Below are positions 1 through 9,524 of a stretch of 64,000 nucleotides of DNA, piece after piece (position 1 is the first letter of the stretch; every line of letters starts with the position of its first letter). A program made the translations under genes and the position numbers. The notes under the pieces were generated by a model. The model was not told the origin of the DNA and made no database searches. It worked only from the letters and a program-made list of their open reading frames with translations. The stretch is taken from contig CAXAZF010000002.1 of the NCBI GenBank assembly GCA_963973455.1, forward strand, positions 62,001 through 126,000, written 5' to 3'. Source of the DNA: Marixanthomonas sp002364245. GTDB taxonomy: Bacteria > Bacteroidota > Bacteroidia > Flavobacteriales > Flavobacteriaceae.

Positions 1-412
1 CTGTTGTATCACTATATACCAAAGAAGCACCTAAATCGTCAAGTGTTCTTTTTTCAGTAAAATAAGAATCTGCATATACATCTTCTATCTCACCGTTTTT
101 AATCCCAGTAATTAAAACATCATACAAAGACCTACGATCTTGACCAATGTTATTGGTATCGATAGGGTAATACAATGGAAAGTTTACTCGCTCGTCAAGA
201 TCTATTATTTCCCAAACTGCTTTGGACCATAACACATCACGTTCTCCTACATAACCGTATGGTAAAGGCTCATCATTATCATAGGCTATTTGTTCCTCCG
301 TCTTCTTACCTATATCATCCGGGGTGTCAGCATTTAATATGTTTACTTGTGCCGAAGCACCAAAACACACTAAAAGGCCAAATACCACCGTAATAACATT
401 TTTATTGTTCAT
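1..412 (-). CDS. gldN: GldN, gliding motility / type IX secretion protein (5' part; runs off the window edge)
   Basis: Only the first 137 codons are present; the gene continues beyond base 1. The ATG is at 412 on the minus strand, 18 bases after the gldM stop. A signal peptide is visible (MNNKNVITVVFGLLVCFG then ASAQ), followed by segments typical of GldN/PorN such as YGYVGERDVLWSK and FPLYYPIDTN. GldN is a periplasmic protein that forms a ring with the lipoprotein GldK under the outer membrane and contacts GldM in the type IX secretion system and gliding motor. It is the last gene of the gldKLMN run, in the usual order. Family assignment is secure from sequence and context; the C-terminus cannot be judged. 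Confidence 0.93.
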   Translation of the reverse strand, partial: MNNKNVITVVFGLLVCFGASAQVNILNADTPDDIGKKTEEQIAYDNDEPLPYGYVGERDVLWSKAVWEIIDLDERVNFPLYYPIDTNNIGQDRRSLYDVLITGIKNGEIEDVYADSYFTEKRTLDDLGASLVYSDTT

Positions 413-430
413 ATTCTTTGTTTTAATATT

Positions 431-2002
431 CTAATTTGTCAACTCAATAAATACAGGAGCCGTCTTTTTTAACTTAACACTGCTTCCTGAAATACTGGTA
501 TTAATATCATAAATTTGTACGGCTTCACCACGTTTTGCACGTCTTAAAGCAGCTTTTGCTTGTCCATTCAATTTGGTGCCACTTACTATTACCGTAGGTT
601 GTCCGGATACTTTAAAGCTAAAGCCAGTAACTCGTAAATTAAGGTCAAAATCAAAGTCTTCAAGAATAGCACTAATACTAGCTATTTCAAGTCCTTGACG
701 TTGCATCCTTACAATTCCAGTCTCTCCACGCACTGCTCCAATTGGTGCAGGAATTCCTTTAATACGGAATTCTTTAGGTGTACTGATTTTTTGACCATCT
801 GGTAACGTACCGCTCGCAGTAATTGTCACCGTCGATCCTGTAGTAGGTCGCATTACATATTTACTTCCAGAAACTCTGCTTAAACCTGCGGCAGAAGCAC
901 TTACTTTATTATCTGGAATACCTGGAATAGAAACCGTCATTGGGTTATCTACACCACGGTACACAACATTCATTTTATCTGCTGAAATTACAGCTGAATT
1001 TGGTTTTGAAATCGTTGAGAAACCTGTTTTTACAGGAACTTCAATTTCTTCACCGCCTTCGCCATAATATAGAAATCCTTCTATTTCGTGATCACCTGGA
1101 CTTCCAGCATTAATATTTAATTGTACTTTACCGCCCTCAAGTGAGTATTGATCTTCTGTTAATGGCCTTCCATCTAATGTCAATTCTACTCGACTTGGTT
1201 TTGTATTGGCATCTGTACGCCCCAACATAATACCACCGTCAAATTCTTCACCGGAGTAATAAGCAGATTTTGAAGCATCCATTATAGTTGTATAGTTACT
1301 ATATGAAAGTGCCGCCGCTTGTTGTCCAGATAACATTTTCTGAAGTATTTCACTTTGGTTTGTCTTCACATCATTTTGAATGGATGTCATCTTAGTAAGT
1401 GAAGCAATCAACGGAAAGCCTTCATAGTGATAGTTTAACCAATCCTGGGTACCACCTTCTCTTTTTACTTCTTCAGTACTAAAATTTTCGTTTATATTTT
1501 CTTTTAATTCTTCAACTCCGGTAACTTTTTTAGCTACGGCTGTATCAGAAAGTATTTCAATCATAGAAGTTCTATAGGTATTCATTTTATCAATGAATTC
1601 TTGTCCTTCAGGCTTTAACTTATCACCTACAAAAAATAAATTGTTGAAGTAATCTGCCTTGTCCATAACTTCATAATCGGTAGGATCTTCAATTTTTTCA
1701 ACTGCACCCGCTTTTAAACCTTCAATATACGTATCGAATTCAGATGTAATTGCTGAAATTTCTTTTGCTTTTGCTTCTACAGCTGCATATTGTGCTGGTT
1801 CATCGTTAGCTTTTGTAGCTAACCCATCCATAAAAGCTTGATTACGTTGTGATGTATCTACGTTTGCCGTTTCAATTTTTTCATTTAAAAGTCCAAAAGC
1901 CGATAATACTTCTTTTGACATATTCAATGCCAACATTGCGATGAAAATCAGATACATCAGATTAATCATCTTTTGTCTAGGTCCTAGTTTTCCACTTGCC
2001 AT
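431..2002 (-). CDS. gldM: GldM, type IX secretion / gliding motor protein
   Basis: 523 residues, the usual GldM length. It has a short cytoplasmic start with basic residues, one transmembrane helix (about residues 13-33, NLMYLIFIAMLALNMSK), and then a long periplasmic part whose beta-rich domains end in VFIELTN. In the family, the single GldM helix packs inside the GldL helices in the inner membrane, and the periplasmic arm carries motion across to the GldK/GldN ring. This drives type IX export and cell gliding. It lies 45 bases after gldL and 18 bases before gldN, so it is surely co-transcribed. No truncation is seen. The start at MASGKLGPRQ places the helix correctly. Confidence 0.97.
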   Translation of the reverse strand: MASGKLGPRQKMINLMYLIFIAMLALNMSKEVLSAFGLLNEKIETANVDTSQRNQAFMDGLATKANDEPAQYAAVEAKAKEISAITSEFDTYIEGLKAGAVEKIEDPTDYEVMDKADYFNNLFFVGDKLKPEGQEFIDKMNTYRTSMIEILSDTAVAKKVTGVEELKENINENFSTEEVKREGGTQDWLNYHYEGFPLIASLTKMTSIQNDVKTNQSEILQKMLSGQQAAALSYSNYTTIMDASKSAYYSGEEFDGGIMLGRTDANTKPSRVELTLDGRPLTEDQYSLEGGKVQLNINAGSPGDHEIEGFLYYGEGGEEIEVPVKTGFSTISKPNSAVISADKMNVVYRGVDNPMTVSIPGIPDNKVSASAAGLSRVSGSKYVMRPTTGSTVTITASGTLPDGQKISTPKEFRIKGIPAPIGAVRGETGIVRMQRQGLEIASISAILEDFDFDLNLRVTGFSFKVSGQPTVIVSGTKLNGQAKAALRRAKRGEAVQIYDINTSISGSSVKLKKTAPVFIELTN

Positions 2003-2047
2003 TTGTAGTCTTTTTTAAAGATTAATAATTTTAGTTGAAAAACTAGA

Positions 2048-2692
2048 TTAGTTTCTATTCATTGCTGAAAGCATACCACCATACACTCCGTTTAAAGAAG
2101 ATAAGTTTGTAGCTAAATGTTCCATTTGTTGTTTCAGTTGAGTAGCATTTTCTGCTACTTGCTCGTTTACTTCCGCTTGACGGCTAGTAGATTCTACCTG
2201 AACCTTATACAAGCTGTTCAACGATTCCATTTGCGCTGCTGCCAACGCCATTTCTTCACTGTATTTTTTTGTTGAACTCATTGCTTCAGCAGTTGGAGCC
2301 ATTCCTTTGGCGGCACCTTCAAAAGAACGAATACTAGTGCTTAAGCTGTTCATTAATTCTGAATCTATACGAGCGTCTTTCAACATTTCGTCTAATTTTT
2401 TAGACAAAAGTCCTTCTGCGTCTTGTGGCTGTTCTGCTTTTTTCCCTCTAGTTTGACCTCCGGCCAATTCTGGGTAAACCAAAGACCAATCTAAATCATC
2501 ATCTACTGGTTCAAAAGCTGAAATAGCGAAAATGATTGCTTCGGTAATAAGACCTACAGCTAAAAGTAAGCCGCCTGTTAAAGGTCCTATCTCCCAGTGA
2601 AGGATTTTAAATAATGCTCCTAAAATTACAATAGAAGCTCCAAGGCCATAAGCCATGTTAAATAGTTTTTTGGATGATCTTGACTGTGCCAT
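2048..2692 (-). CDS. gldL: GldL, inner-membrane proton-channel subunit of the gliding/T9SS motor
   Basis: 214 residues. Two transmembrane helices are visible at about residues 11-30 and 38-59, followed by a hydrophilic helical cytoplasmic tail (about 70-214) rich in Ala, Glu and Gln with coiled-coil character. Glu51 sits inside the second helix (VGLITEAIIF). In studied GldL proteins a helix-2 glutamate at about this place is needed for proton-driven rotation, so this copy looks functional. GldL forms the stator-like ring around GldM. The gene lies 67 bases after gldK and 45 bases before gldM. Confidence 0.97.
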   Translation of the reverse strand: MAQSRSSKKLFNMAYGLGASIVILGALFKILHWEIGPLTGGLLLAVGLITEAIIFAISAFEPVDDDLDWSLVYPELAGGQTRGKKAEQPQDAEGLLSKKLDEMLKDARIDSELMNSLSTSIRSFEGAAKGMAPTAEAMSSTKKYSEEMALAAAQMESLNSLYKVQVESTSRQAEVNEQVAENATQLKQQMEHLATNLSSLNGVYGGMLSAMNRN

Positions 2693-2759
2693 AATTAAAA
2701 GTTTTAGTTTAGTTAAGTTAGTATGATTTATAGTTTTAGTTGGCTTTTAAGAGAGGGGC

Positions 2760-4133
2760 TTATCGTCCATCGCCAAAATTGTTGTTAAGTGTTACATCGG
2801 TACCCATATAGTCCTGAACGGTTCTGAAGCCAATATAGCTTCTTGCAGAATCCGCATATTCATAGTCACGTGTACTTACTTGCAAAAAGTAAGCAACATC
2901 TTTCCAAGAACCTCCTCGTACAACCTTACGCATATTATCCGGGTCGTTTACATTAGGGTTCATCGTTGATGAATATTCGTATGAAGCTGGATCGTATGAA
3001 GATGCAACCCACTCACTTACATTACCTGCCATATTATACAAGTTATAGTCATTAGGCTCATAAGCATCTGCTTCTACAGTATAAAGCGCTTGATCTGCCG
3101 CATAATCTCCACGTAATGGCTTAAAGTTAGCCATAAAACAGCCTCTGTCATTTTTGGCATAAGGCCCTCCCCAAGGGAATGTTGCAGATTCCAGACCTCC
3201 TCTAGCCGCATACTCCCATTCAGCTTCGCCTGGAAGACGGAATGAATTTACATGCTGACGATCTCTAGATTTTTGGTATGCGTTTTTATATAAAGTTCTC
3301 CATGCGCAAAAAGCTTTCGCTTGTTTCCAACTTACGCCTACTACAGGATAGTCTCCATAGGCCTCATGCCAGAAGTAATCATTGTGCATTGGCTCGTTAT
3401 AAGAATAATTGAAGTCTTTAATCCAAACGGTAGTATCTGGGTAAATTTTTATTTCTTCTTTCTTAATAAAATCTTTTCTTTCTTTCCCTTGTGCTTTTGC
3501 CGCGGCACCAATATCCATATAGGTATATTGAAATTTTAATTTATCTACATCAATAGTACGTTGTCCATTATATGCTTCTTCAGCAGCAATATACATGGTG
3601 TCCATTACTTCGGAATAGTATTCGTCAGGAAATTCTGACGTATCCCAAATTAAGTCAATATCATTATTTATTTTTCTTCCGGCATAGAAATCCTCTCCCA
3701 TACCATAATAATTATCGTAGTTATATTGTTCCCATGGAGTCATTTCTTCGCTTTCTTGATCTACAAAAGCAAATTCGCCAATACCACCATTTCCTGGTGT
3801 TTCACCCATTTCATCAGCTAAAATAGCTAATTTAAGACGTACAGTGGAGTCACGTACCCATTCCACAAATTGACGGTATTCAGCATTTGTAATTTCGGTT
3901 TCGTCCATATAAAAAGAGCGGACGGTAACCGTTTTAGTGGGCGCATCATTAACGGCCACAAAATCGTCATCTGCTTTTCCCATGATGAAAGATCCACCTG
4001 GGATGAGCGTCATCCCGTATGGTTTTTCTGGGTGCCACTTTTTACCTTCTGCCCCTACCAATTCGCCCCGATCTCCGGAGTTACAACTGTATAGAAAGGC
4101 AACAATCGCAGTTAATGCAATAAACTTCTTCAT
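2760..4133 (-). CDS. gldK: GldK, lipoprotein of the gliding/T9SS periplasmic ring
   Basis: 457 residues. The N-terminus is a lipoprotein signal (MKKFIALTAIVAFLYS with the modified Cys at 17). After a short linker comes a formylglycine-generating-enzyme/sulfatase-modifying fold: MTLIPGGSFIMGK near the start, FRLPGEAEWEYAARGG in the middle, and NMAGNVSEWVAS and VRGGSWKD near the end. GldK does not act as an enzyme in the known system. It is a structural ring protein with GldN, anchored in the outer membrane. It is the first of the gld genes here. No TAnnTTTG element was seen in the 113 bases before it, so transcription may read through from topA and the arginase-fold gene. Confidence 0.96.
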   Translation of the reverse strand: MKKFIALTAIVAFLYSCNSGDRGELVGAEGKKWHPEKPYGMTLIPGGSFIMGKADDDFVAVNDAPTKTVTVRSFYMDETEITNAEYRQFVEWVRDSTVRLKLAILADEMGETPGNGGIGEFAFVDQESEEMTPWEQYNYDNYYGMGEDFYAGRKINNDIDLIWDTSEFPDEYYSEVMDTMYIAAEEAYNGQRTIDVDKLKFQYTYMDIGAAAKAQGKERKDFIKKEEIKIYPDTTVWIKDFNYSYNEPMHNDYFWHEAYGDYPVVGVSWKQAKAFCAWRTLYKNAYQKSRDRQHVNSFRLPGEAEWEYAARGGLESATFPWGGPYAKNDRGCFMANFKPLRGDYAADQALYTVEADAYEPNDYNLYNMAGNVSEWVASSYDPASYEYSSTMNPNVNDPDNMRKVVRGGSWKDVAYFLQVSTRDYEYADSARSYIGFRTVQDYMGTDVTLNNNFGDGR

Positions 4134-4246
4134 AGGTATCAGGTTAAATTTTCGAGATTTAAGGGCGTAAACCTATTTATAAAATTTTTAAAAAGCAACA
4201 TATTTCTTAAAAAAACCTTAACTCTCGTTATTCTTAGTTTGTTAGA

Positions 4247-5410
4247 TTATACTTCATTCTTGCGGCGGGCTTTAATCCACCTTTCTGGAATTTCTTGATT
4301 GGTTGCACTCAAATAATCGCCATAAGTGCAAGGTAATAACGTTGGTGATTTTAATTTATTATTAACATTTGAAATAAATGGTAATTCTATCCACCATCTT
4401 CCTGTTTTATTACTCTTTTTGAATAACAAGACATCATCATCTATTGGCACTTTATAGGTAGTGTACTGCTTTTCATTATCAAAATCACCTTCATGAATTC
4501 TAAAGTTTACACCTTCTACAAAATACCAAAGTATTTGAGCCACCAACATGGCTCCAGTTTCAGCATTTTTAAAGTCTTTCAGCTCATAAACACCAAAAGA
4601 ACTTACCCGGTTGCTTATGCCTGCATAGCGTGAAATAGCACATATTTCCCTTCCACCAAACCCATTTGGGCTTGCTGTATTGTTATAACTCATTTCCGCA
4701 CTTTTTATTGCAGAAATATCCAAAGCCACCAAATCTGCATCTCTTAAAATAGGTTCTACCACTGTTATATCCTGAGTCACTTCCCCTAATCTATAGGCGT
4801 CAAAATACAACTTTTCCATTAAAGCAATCTCTTCTGGAGGGTTAAAATATGACTGATACCCCAAGAGGCTATAATTAAATAAGTTATAAGGCTTATCAAC
4901 AATGACTTTTCCTACATAAGATTTGTTGTTGATTGGTTTTTCTGCATCACCAAGATCAAAATTAGTATCTACGTTCACTAAATTTATCATGCTTCCGTGA
5001 CTATCGTAGGCCCTGTAATGAGCATATAAAAGATCTTGACTTCCGCCAAGAATAAGTGGGATAATACCCTTTTTCAAAAGAGCTTCCACAACAGTTTTTA
5101 CTGCAAAATAAGTATCTTGAATAGTTTCACCTTTATCAATATCACCAATATCAATGATTGAGTGCGACCAATTTCCGGGGTACAACGAATAAAAAGCCTT
5201 TCTAAAAGCGTCTAGAGAAATTGTTTCGCCAATATAATTTACGTCATTCCTGTTTTCAAGGATTCCTAAAACAGCGAATTTTACGTTTTTTAAATCTGGA
5301 AGTTGACCTGCATGAGCATGGATATCAATGTGCTTCCCTAAAACACCTTCCGGCAAAACTTCTTTGTGTGCGATTACTTTTTTTGAAACCGGCGAGAGAA
5401 ATTCTATCAT
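4247..5410 (-). CDS. Arginase/formimidoylglutamase-fold protein with degenerate metal site
   Basis: 387 residues. The arginase/ureohydrolase fold is recognisable from three segments in the right order: LILGGSQD (residues 120-126), VNVDTNFDLGD (146-155) and LVALDISAIKS (228-237). They correspond to the family's GGDHS, DAHxD and SxDxDxxDP motifs. Several manganese ligands are changed: the His of GGDHS is Gln, the His of DAHxD is Asn, and the second Asp of the last motif is Ser. Two aspartates remain. The protein is therefore probably not an ordinary ureohydrolase despite the usual family name. Its ATG shares one base with the topA stop (TAATG), so it is translationally coupled to topA; gldK follows 113 bases later. 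The true function is unknown. Confidence 0.8.
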   Translation of the reverse strand: MIEFLSPVSKKVIAHKEVLPEGVLGKHIDIHAHAGQLPDLKNVKFAVLGILENRNDVNYIGETISLDAFRKAFYSLYPGNWSHSIIDIGDIDKGETIQDTYFAVKTVVEALLKKGIIPLILGGSQDLLYAHYRAYDSHGSMINLVNVDTNFDLGDAEKPINNKSYVGKVIVDKPYNLFNYSLLGYQSYFNPPEEIALMEKLYFDAYRLGEVTQDITVVEPILRDADLVALDISAIKSAEMSYNNTASPNGFGGREICAISRYAGISNRVSSFGVYELKDFKNAETGAMLVAQILWYFVEGVNFRIHEGDFDNEKQYTTYKVPIDDDVLLFKKSNKTGRWWIELPFISNVNNKLKSPTLLPCTYGDYLSATNQEIPERWIKARRKNEV

Positions 5411-7932
5411 TATTTTTTCTTAGCTGTCGTTTTTTTCTTGGTTGACTTCTTCTTAGTTGCTTTTTTTCGTGTTTTCCTTTTTGGGGCTTTCTTTTCTAAA
5501 ATATCTTTAGCTTCATCTAGGGTTATTTTATCTGCCTTTGTGGATTTTGGCAACTCAACTTTTGTTTTCCCTTTAATTAAATTGAAACGCCCCCAACGTG
5601 CTTTTTCCAAACGGATGCCCTCATCTGGCCATTCGTTTATAAGCTTATCTATTTCTTTTTGTTTCTTCGTTTCGATTAACTCAATTATATCTTCTTCGGA
5701 AAGGTTATCGAAATCATACTTTTTATTTACATTAATAAACATCCCGTTCCATTTTATAAATGGACCGAAGCGACCCACACCTTTTTGAACTGGAAGGTCT
5801 TCATACTCATATATAGGAGCATCGGCTTTTTTCTTTTCTTCAATCAGCTCTTTGGCCTTTTCCATATCGACATCTAAAGGATCCAAGCCTTTTGGTAAGG
5901 AAATAAACTTTTTACCCCAACGAACATACGGTCCATATCGACCATTATTTGCTTCTACTTCTTCCCCATCGTAAACCCCTAAGTCTTTTGGAAGTTTAAA
6001 TAAATCTAATACTTCTTCAAGCGTTACTAAATGCAATTGTTGATCGGGACGTAAACTTGCAAACTGTTTTTCTTCGTCATCTGGCGCTCCAATTTGTGCC
6101 ATTGGTCCATATTTACCTAATCGCACTAAAATTGTTCTTCCAGTTTCAGGATGTTCGCCTAAAATACGCTCCCCGCTTTCGCGTTCGGCGTTTTCCTGCA
6201 CATCTTCTACATGCGGATGGAACTTTTTATAAAAATCCTGAAGCATTTCTTTCCACTGCTCTTTCCCTTCGGCAATGTCATCAAAATCTTCTTCTACTTT
6301 TGCTGTAAAGTTGTAATCAAGAATATTTCCGAAGTGATCCACCAGGAAATCGTTTACAATCATTCCAATATCAGTTGGCACTAATTTTCCTTTATCACTT
6401 CCAACGGTTTCGGTCAAGGTCTTATCTTTAACAGCTTCTTTTTCAAGCGTCAACTGAATGTATTTTCGCTCTACACCTTCAACTGTTCCTTTTTCAATAT
6501 AATTTCTACTTATAATGGTCGAAATAGTAGGCGCGTATGTGGATGGACGACCAATACCTAATTCCTCTAATCGTTTTACCAAAGAAGCTTCGGTAAATCG
6601 ATAAGGAGGTCTTGTAAAACGTTCGGTAGCGGTTATAAATTTATTGTCAAGTGCATCACCTTTTGTCAGGTTAGGCAACATACCGTCTTTTTCTTCATCT
6701 TCGGCATCTGTCCCTTCTAGATATACTTTAAGGAAACCATCAAATTTTATCATTTCACCATTAGCAGTGAATTGCTCTGAAACTTTTTCCTTCCCAAGTA
6801 CGTCAATTTTTACATTGGTACGCTCCAATTGCGCATCACTCATCTGTGAAGCAATGGTACGTTTCCAAATTAAATCGTACAGACGTTCTTGATCGCGATC
6901 TCTATTAATAGAATGCTTAGCCATTTCAGTAGGACGAATGGCTTCGTGTGCTTCTTGTGCCCCTTTAGACTTTCCTTTATAGTTACGTGGTTTGCTGTAT
7001 TTATCGCCATATGCAGAACCAATTTCCTTTTCGGCTGCTTTTTTAGCATCGTTGGAAAGATTAACGCTGTCGGTACGCATATAGGTTATTAAACCAGCTT
7101 CGTACAGACGTTGCGCAATGGTCATCGTCTTTCCTACAGAAAAATATAATTTTCTCGCTGCTTCTTGTTGAAGCGTGGATGTTGTAAACGGTGGTGCAGG
7201 TGATTTTTTAGCTGGTTTTTTAGTAAGATCAGCTATTTTATAGTTTGCCCCTACGTTTTTCTGAAGAAACGCTCTCGCTTCTTTTTCCGTTTCAAAGTTC
7301 TTCGGAATTTTTGCTTTAAACGAACTACCATCTTCCGTTTTAAATTCGGCATCCACTCGATACGAAGCAACTGGACTGAACGCTTCAATATCGCGTTCAC
7401 GCTCTACAATCAATCGAACGGCAACACTTTGCACTCGTCCTGCAGAAAGCCCACCTTTTACTTTTCGCCATAAAACAGGCGAAAGCTCATACCCAACCAA
7501 ACGGTCTAAAATTCGACGCGCCTGCTGGGCGTTAACAAGGTTAAAATCTATTTTTCGAGGGTTTTCAATTGCTTTTAAGATGGCCGTTTTGGTAATCTCG
7601 TGAAAAACAATCCGTTTTGTTTTTTCGTCTTTAAGGTCTAGTTCTTCGGCCAAATGCCATGCTATCGCTTCTCCTTCCCGGTCCTCATCACTCGCTAACC
7701 ATACAGTTTCGGCATTTTTAGCTAATTTCTTTAAATCTCTTACCAAGCTTTTTTTATCACTTGGTACTATATATTTAGGTGTAAAATCCCCTTCGGTATC
7801 TACTCCTATTTCTTTGGACGGCAGATCTGCAATGTGCCCAAAACTGGAGGCAACCTTGAAATCTTTACCAAGAAATTTTTCAATGGTTTTAGCCTTCGCG
7901 GGCGACTCTACTATCACTAAATTCTTTGCCAT
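5410..7932 (-). CDS. topA: DNA topoisomerase I
   Basis: 840 residues. The TOPRIM domain is at the N-terminus (LVIVESPAKAKTIEKFLG, residues 5-22) with the acidic metal-binding stretch SDEDREGE (81-88). The active-site tyrosine is Tyr284 in GLITYMRTDS. Instead of zinc fingers, the C-terminal part carries several glycine-rich topoisomerase C-terminal repeats (KYGPMAQIG, RYGPYVRWG, RFGPFIKWN). The last 30 or so residues are almost all Lys, Arg and Thr, a likely DNA-binding tail. The enzyme relaxes negative supercoils through a single-strand break. A TACTTTTG -7 element lies 21 bases before the ATG. Downstream is the coupled arginase-fold gene and then gldK. Confidence 0.98.
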   Translation of the reverse strand: MAKNLVIVESPAKAKTIEKFLGKDFKVASSFGHIADLPSKEIGVDTEGDFTPKYIVPSDKKSLVRDLKKLAKNAETVWLASDEDREGEAIAWHLAEELDLKDEKTKRIVFHEITKTAILKAIENPRKIDFNLVNAQQARRILDRLVGYELSPVLWRKVKGGLSAGRVQSVAVRLIVERERDIEAFSPVASYRVDAEFKTEDGSSFKAKIPKNFETEKEARAFLQKNVGANYKIADLTKKPAKKSPAPPFTTSTLQQEAARKLYFSVGKTMTIAQRLYEAGLITYMRTDSVNLSNDAKKAAEKEIGSAYGDKYSKPRNYKGKSKGAQEAHEAIRPTEMAKHSINRDRDQERLYDLIWKRTIASQMSDAQLERTNVKIDVLGKEKVSEQFTANGEMIKFDGFLKVYLEGTDAEDEEKDGMLPNLTKGDALDNKFITATERFTRPPYRFTEASLVKRLEELGIGRPSTYAPTISTIISRNYIEKGTVEGVERKYIQLTLEKEAVKDKTLTETVGSDKGKLVPTDIGMIVNDFLVDHFGNILDYNFTAKVEEDFDDIAEGKEQWKEMLQDFYKKFHPHVEDVQENAERESGERILGEHPETGRTILVRLGKYGPMAQIGAPDDEEKQFASLRPDQQLHLVTLEEVLDLFKLPKDLGVYDGEEVEANNGRYGPYVRWGKKFISLPKGLDPLDVDMEKAKELIEEKKKADAPIYEYEDLPVQKGVGRFGPFIKWNGMFINVNKKYDFDNLSEEDIIELIETKKQKEIDKLINEWPDEGIRLEKARWGRFNLIKGKTKVELPKSTKADKITLDEAKDILEKKAPKRKTRKKATKKKSTKKKTTAKKK

Positions 7933-7952
7933 ATTGATTTTTGTTTGGGGTA

Positions 7953-7960
7953 CAAAAGTA
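7953..7960 (-). promoter_or_regulatory. Predicted -7 promoter element for topA
   Basis: Read on the minus strand the bases are TACTTTTG, an exact match to the Bacteroidota TAnnTTTG -7 element, 21 bases before the topA ATG. No TTG was found at the expected -33 distance, so this is a half-supported call. Confidence 0.5.
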
Positions 7961-8057
7961 TGTGATTTTTTTTACTCCGTTGTTTCCCTTGTAAAATTTA
8001 GGTTTCCATTAACACGGTATAAATCAAAAAATCAAGAGATTACAACTCTAAATTTTA

Positions 8058-8693
8058 ATGCCCTTACACTATATGATTCAATTTTTTAAACTTCGAAAGT
8101 GTTTAGTTTTAAGGCTTATATTGATGGCAACGATTTTCTTTCTATTTCAAAGCTGCCAATCGTTGGCAGACGTCCCAACCTTTTCAACCAACAATACAGT
8201 TAATGTTGTGGTCGAAATCCCTGCTGGAACAAATGCTAAAGTTGAATATAATAAAGAACTCAAAAAATTAAAAGTAGACCAACAGGACGGCAAAGACAGG
8301 ATTATTGAATACCTGCCCTATCCCGTTAATTATGGTTTTATACCTTCTACCTATTCCGACCCTTCAAAAGGTGGTGACGGAGACCCATTGGATGCACTGG
8401 TTATTTCTTCAAGTTTGCTTTCCGGTTCAGTAGTGGAAACTACCCCAATTGGAATAGTGAAGTTAATAGATAATGGTGAACAGGATTATAAAGTAATCTG
8501 TATTCCTTCAGAAAAAAAGCTACAAACTGTCGCTGCCAGCACGTTTGCTGAATTTAAAGAAAAATATCCCGACGCCCTTAAAATAATTGAACTTTGGTTT
8601 TCAAACTATGATACTACCGACACCGTCACGATTGAAGATTGGGGCGATGAAAAAGAAGCGCTTGCTGAAATAAATAAAACTTTAAAAAAGTAG
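8058..8693 (+). CDS. Inorganic pyrophosphatase family protein, probable lipoprotein
   Basis: 211 residues from this ATG; 206 or 189 from later ATGs at 8073 and 8124. The family I pyrophosphatase signature DGDPLD is at 107-112, after YLPYPVNYGFIP (85-96) and with VEYNKE near residue 63, as in soluble Ppa. Unlike the usual cytoplasmic enzyme, it begins with basic residues, a hydrophobic stretch (CLVLRLILMATIFFLFQS) and Cys33, which fits a lipoprotein signal. It would then hydrolyse pyrophosphate in the periplasm or at the membrane. The signal fits the 8058 or 8073 start better than 8124. It stands alone, convergent with the next gene and 5 bases from it. Confidence 0.85.
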   Translation: MPLHYMIQFFKLRKCLVLRLILMATIFFLFQSCQSLADVPTFSTNNTVNVVVEIPAGTNAKVEYNKELKKLKVDQQDGKDRIIEYLPYPVNYGFIPSTYSDPSKGGDGDPLDALVISSSLLSGSVVETTPIGIVKLIDNGEQDYKVICIPSEKKLQTVAASTFAEFKEKYPDALKIIELWFSNYDTTDTVTIEDWGDEKEALAEINKTLKK

Positions 8694-8698
8694 CACTC

Positions 8699-9466
8699 TT
8701 ATATAGTTGTAGTTTCGGAAGGCAAAGGGGCATCATCAAAACCTATTGCATCTTTATACACATAATACATGGGCAAGTGTACAAAAGAGGCGGTTACAAA
8801 TATTCCAACAAAACAGAGTAAAATCCCTAGTTGCGCAATGAGGCCCGAAATAATTATCAATCCAAAAATAATAAGCCAGAATTTATTCCCTAACTTAAAG
8901 CTTGCCCTAACTATTTCAGAAACTGATAACTCTGGGTTAAACGCAAACACAACAATAAACAACTGTAAAGGCACCATTACATAAAATATAGGGAGATAAC
9001 ACAGAAGTGCTGCTAACAAAGCTATTCCCATTGCCGCTAAAGACAGAATGAATAGTTTACCAAAATTACGTTTCAAAAAAACAAAATAGCCACCTATATC
9101 CAGAGGTTTACCTGTGTCTGCTTTTTGAACCACTTTATAAAAGTGTGCAGAAATACAGTAGGCAAACACTTGTGAAACAAATACCAACACAAATAAAAGC
9201 AGGAAATATCCAACAATTACCGGAATTGAATATTCAGTAAAAGGATTAAATTCTTGCCCATATGGCATTTGCTCAGACTTTATCATTACAGGAACCAATG
9301 GCACATATGCTAAAATCATCACTGGGATCGATACGGCAAGTGTAATTAAAACATGGACGGTACCTTCTACCCAGACCTTTTTAAAAAGGTCAAAACTTTT
9401 CGATAATATATCGCCAAAATCCAAGTTAGGGGCTTGTGCAATTTTTTGAAATATAGAATGCTCCAT
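8699..9466 (-). CDS. Integral membrane protein of unknown function
   Basis: 255 residues with about five or six strongly hydrophobic segments: near residues 33-60, 82-110, 130-165, 165-182 and 195-235. The N-terminal 30 residues are hydrophilic. No catalytic motif or known transporter signature is visible. Its layout resembles the uncharacterised membrane proteins often found in Flavobacteriaceae next to miaB. It diverges from miaB and converges on the pyrophosphatase gene. It is probably inner-membrane; the function cannot be told from sequence. Confidence 0.8.
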   Translation of the reverse strand: MEHSIFQKIAQAPNLDFGDILSKSFDLFKKVWVEGTVHVLITLAVSIPVMILAYVPLVPVMIKSEQMPYGQEFNPFTEYSIPVIVGYFLLLFVLVFVSQVFAYCISAHFYKVVQKADTGKPLDIGGYFVFLKRNFGKLFILSLAAMGIALLAALLCYLPIFYVMVPLQLFIVVFAFNPELSVSEIVRASFKLGNKFWLIIFGLIIISGLIAQLGILLCFVGIFVTASFVHLPMYYVYKDAIGFDDAPLPSETTTI

Positions 9467-9524
9467 TTTTTTTGATTGGTTTAGTTAATTACACTGTAAA
9501 TTTATGAAAAAGAAATCTGCCATT

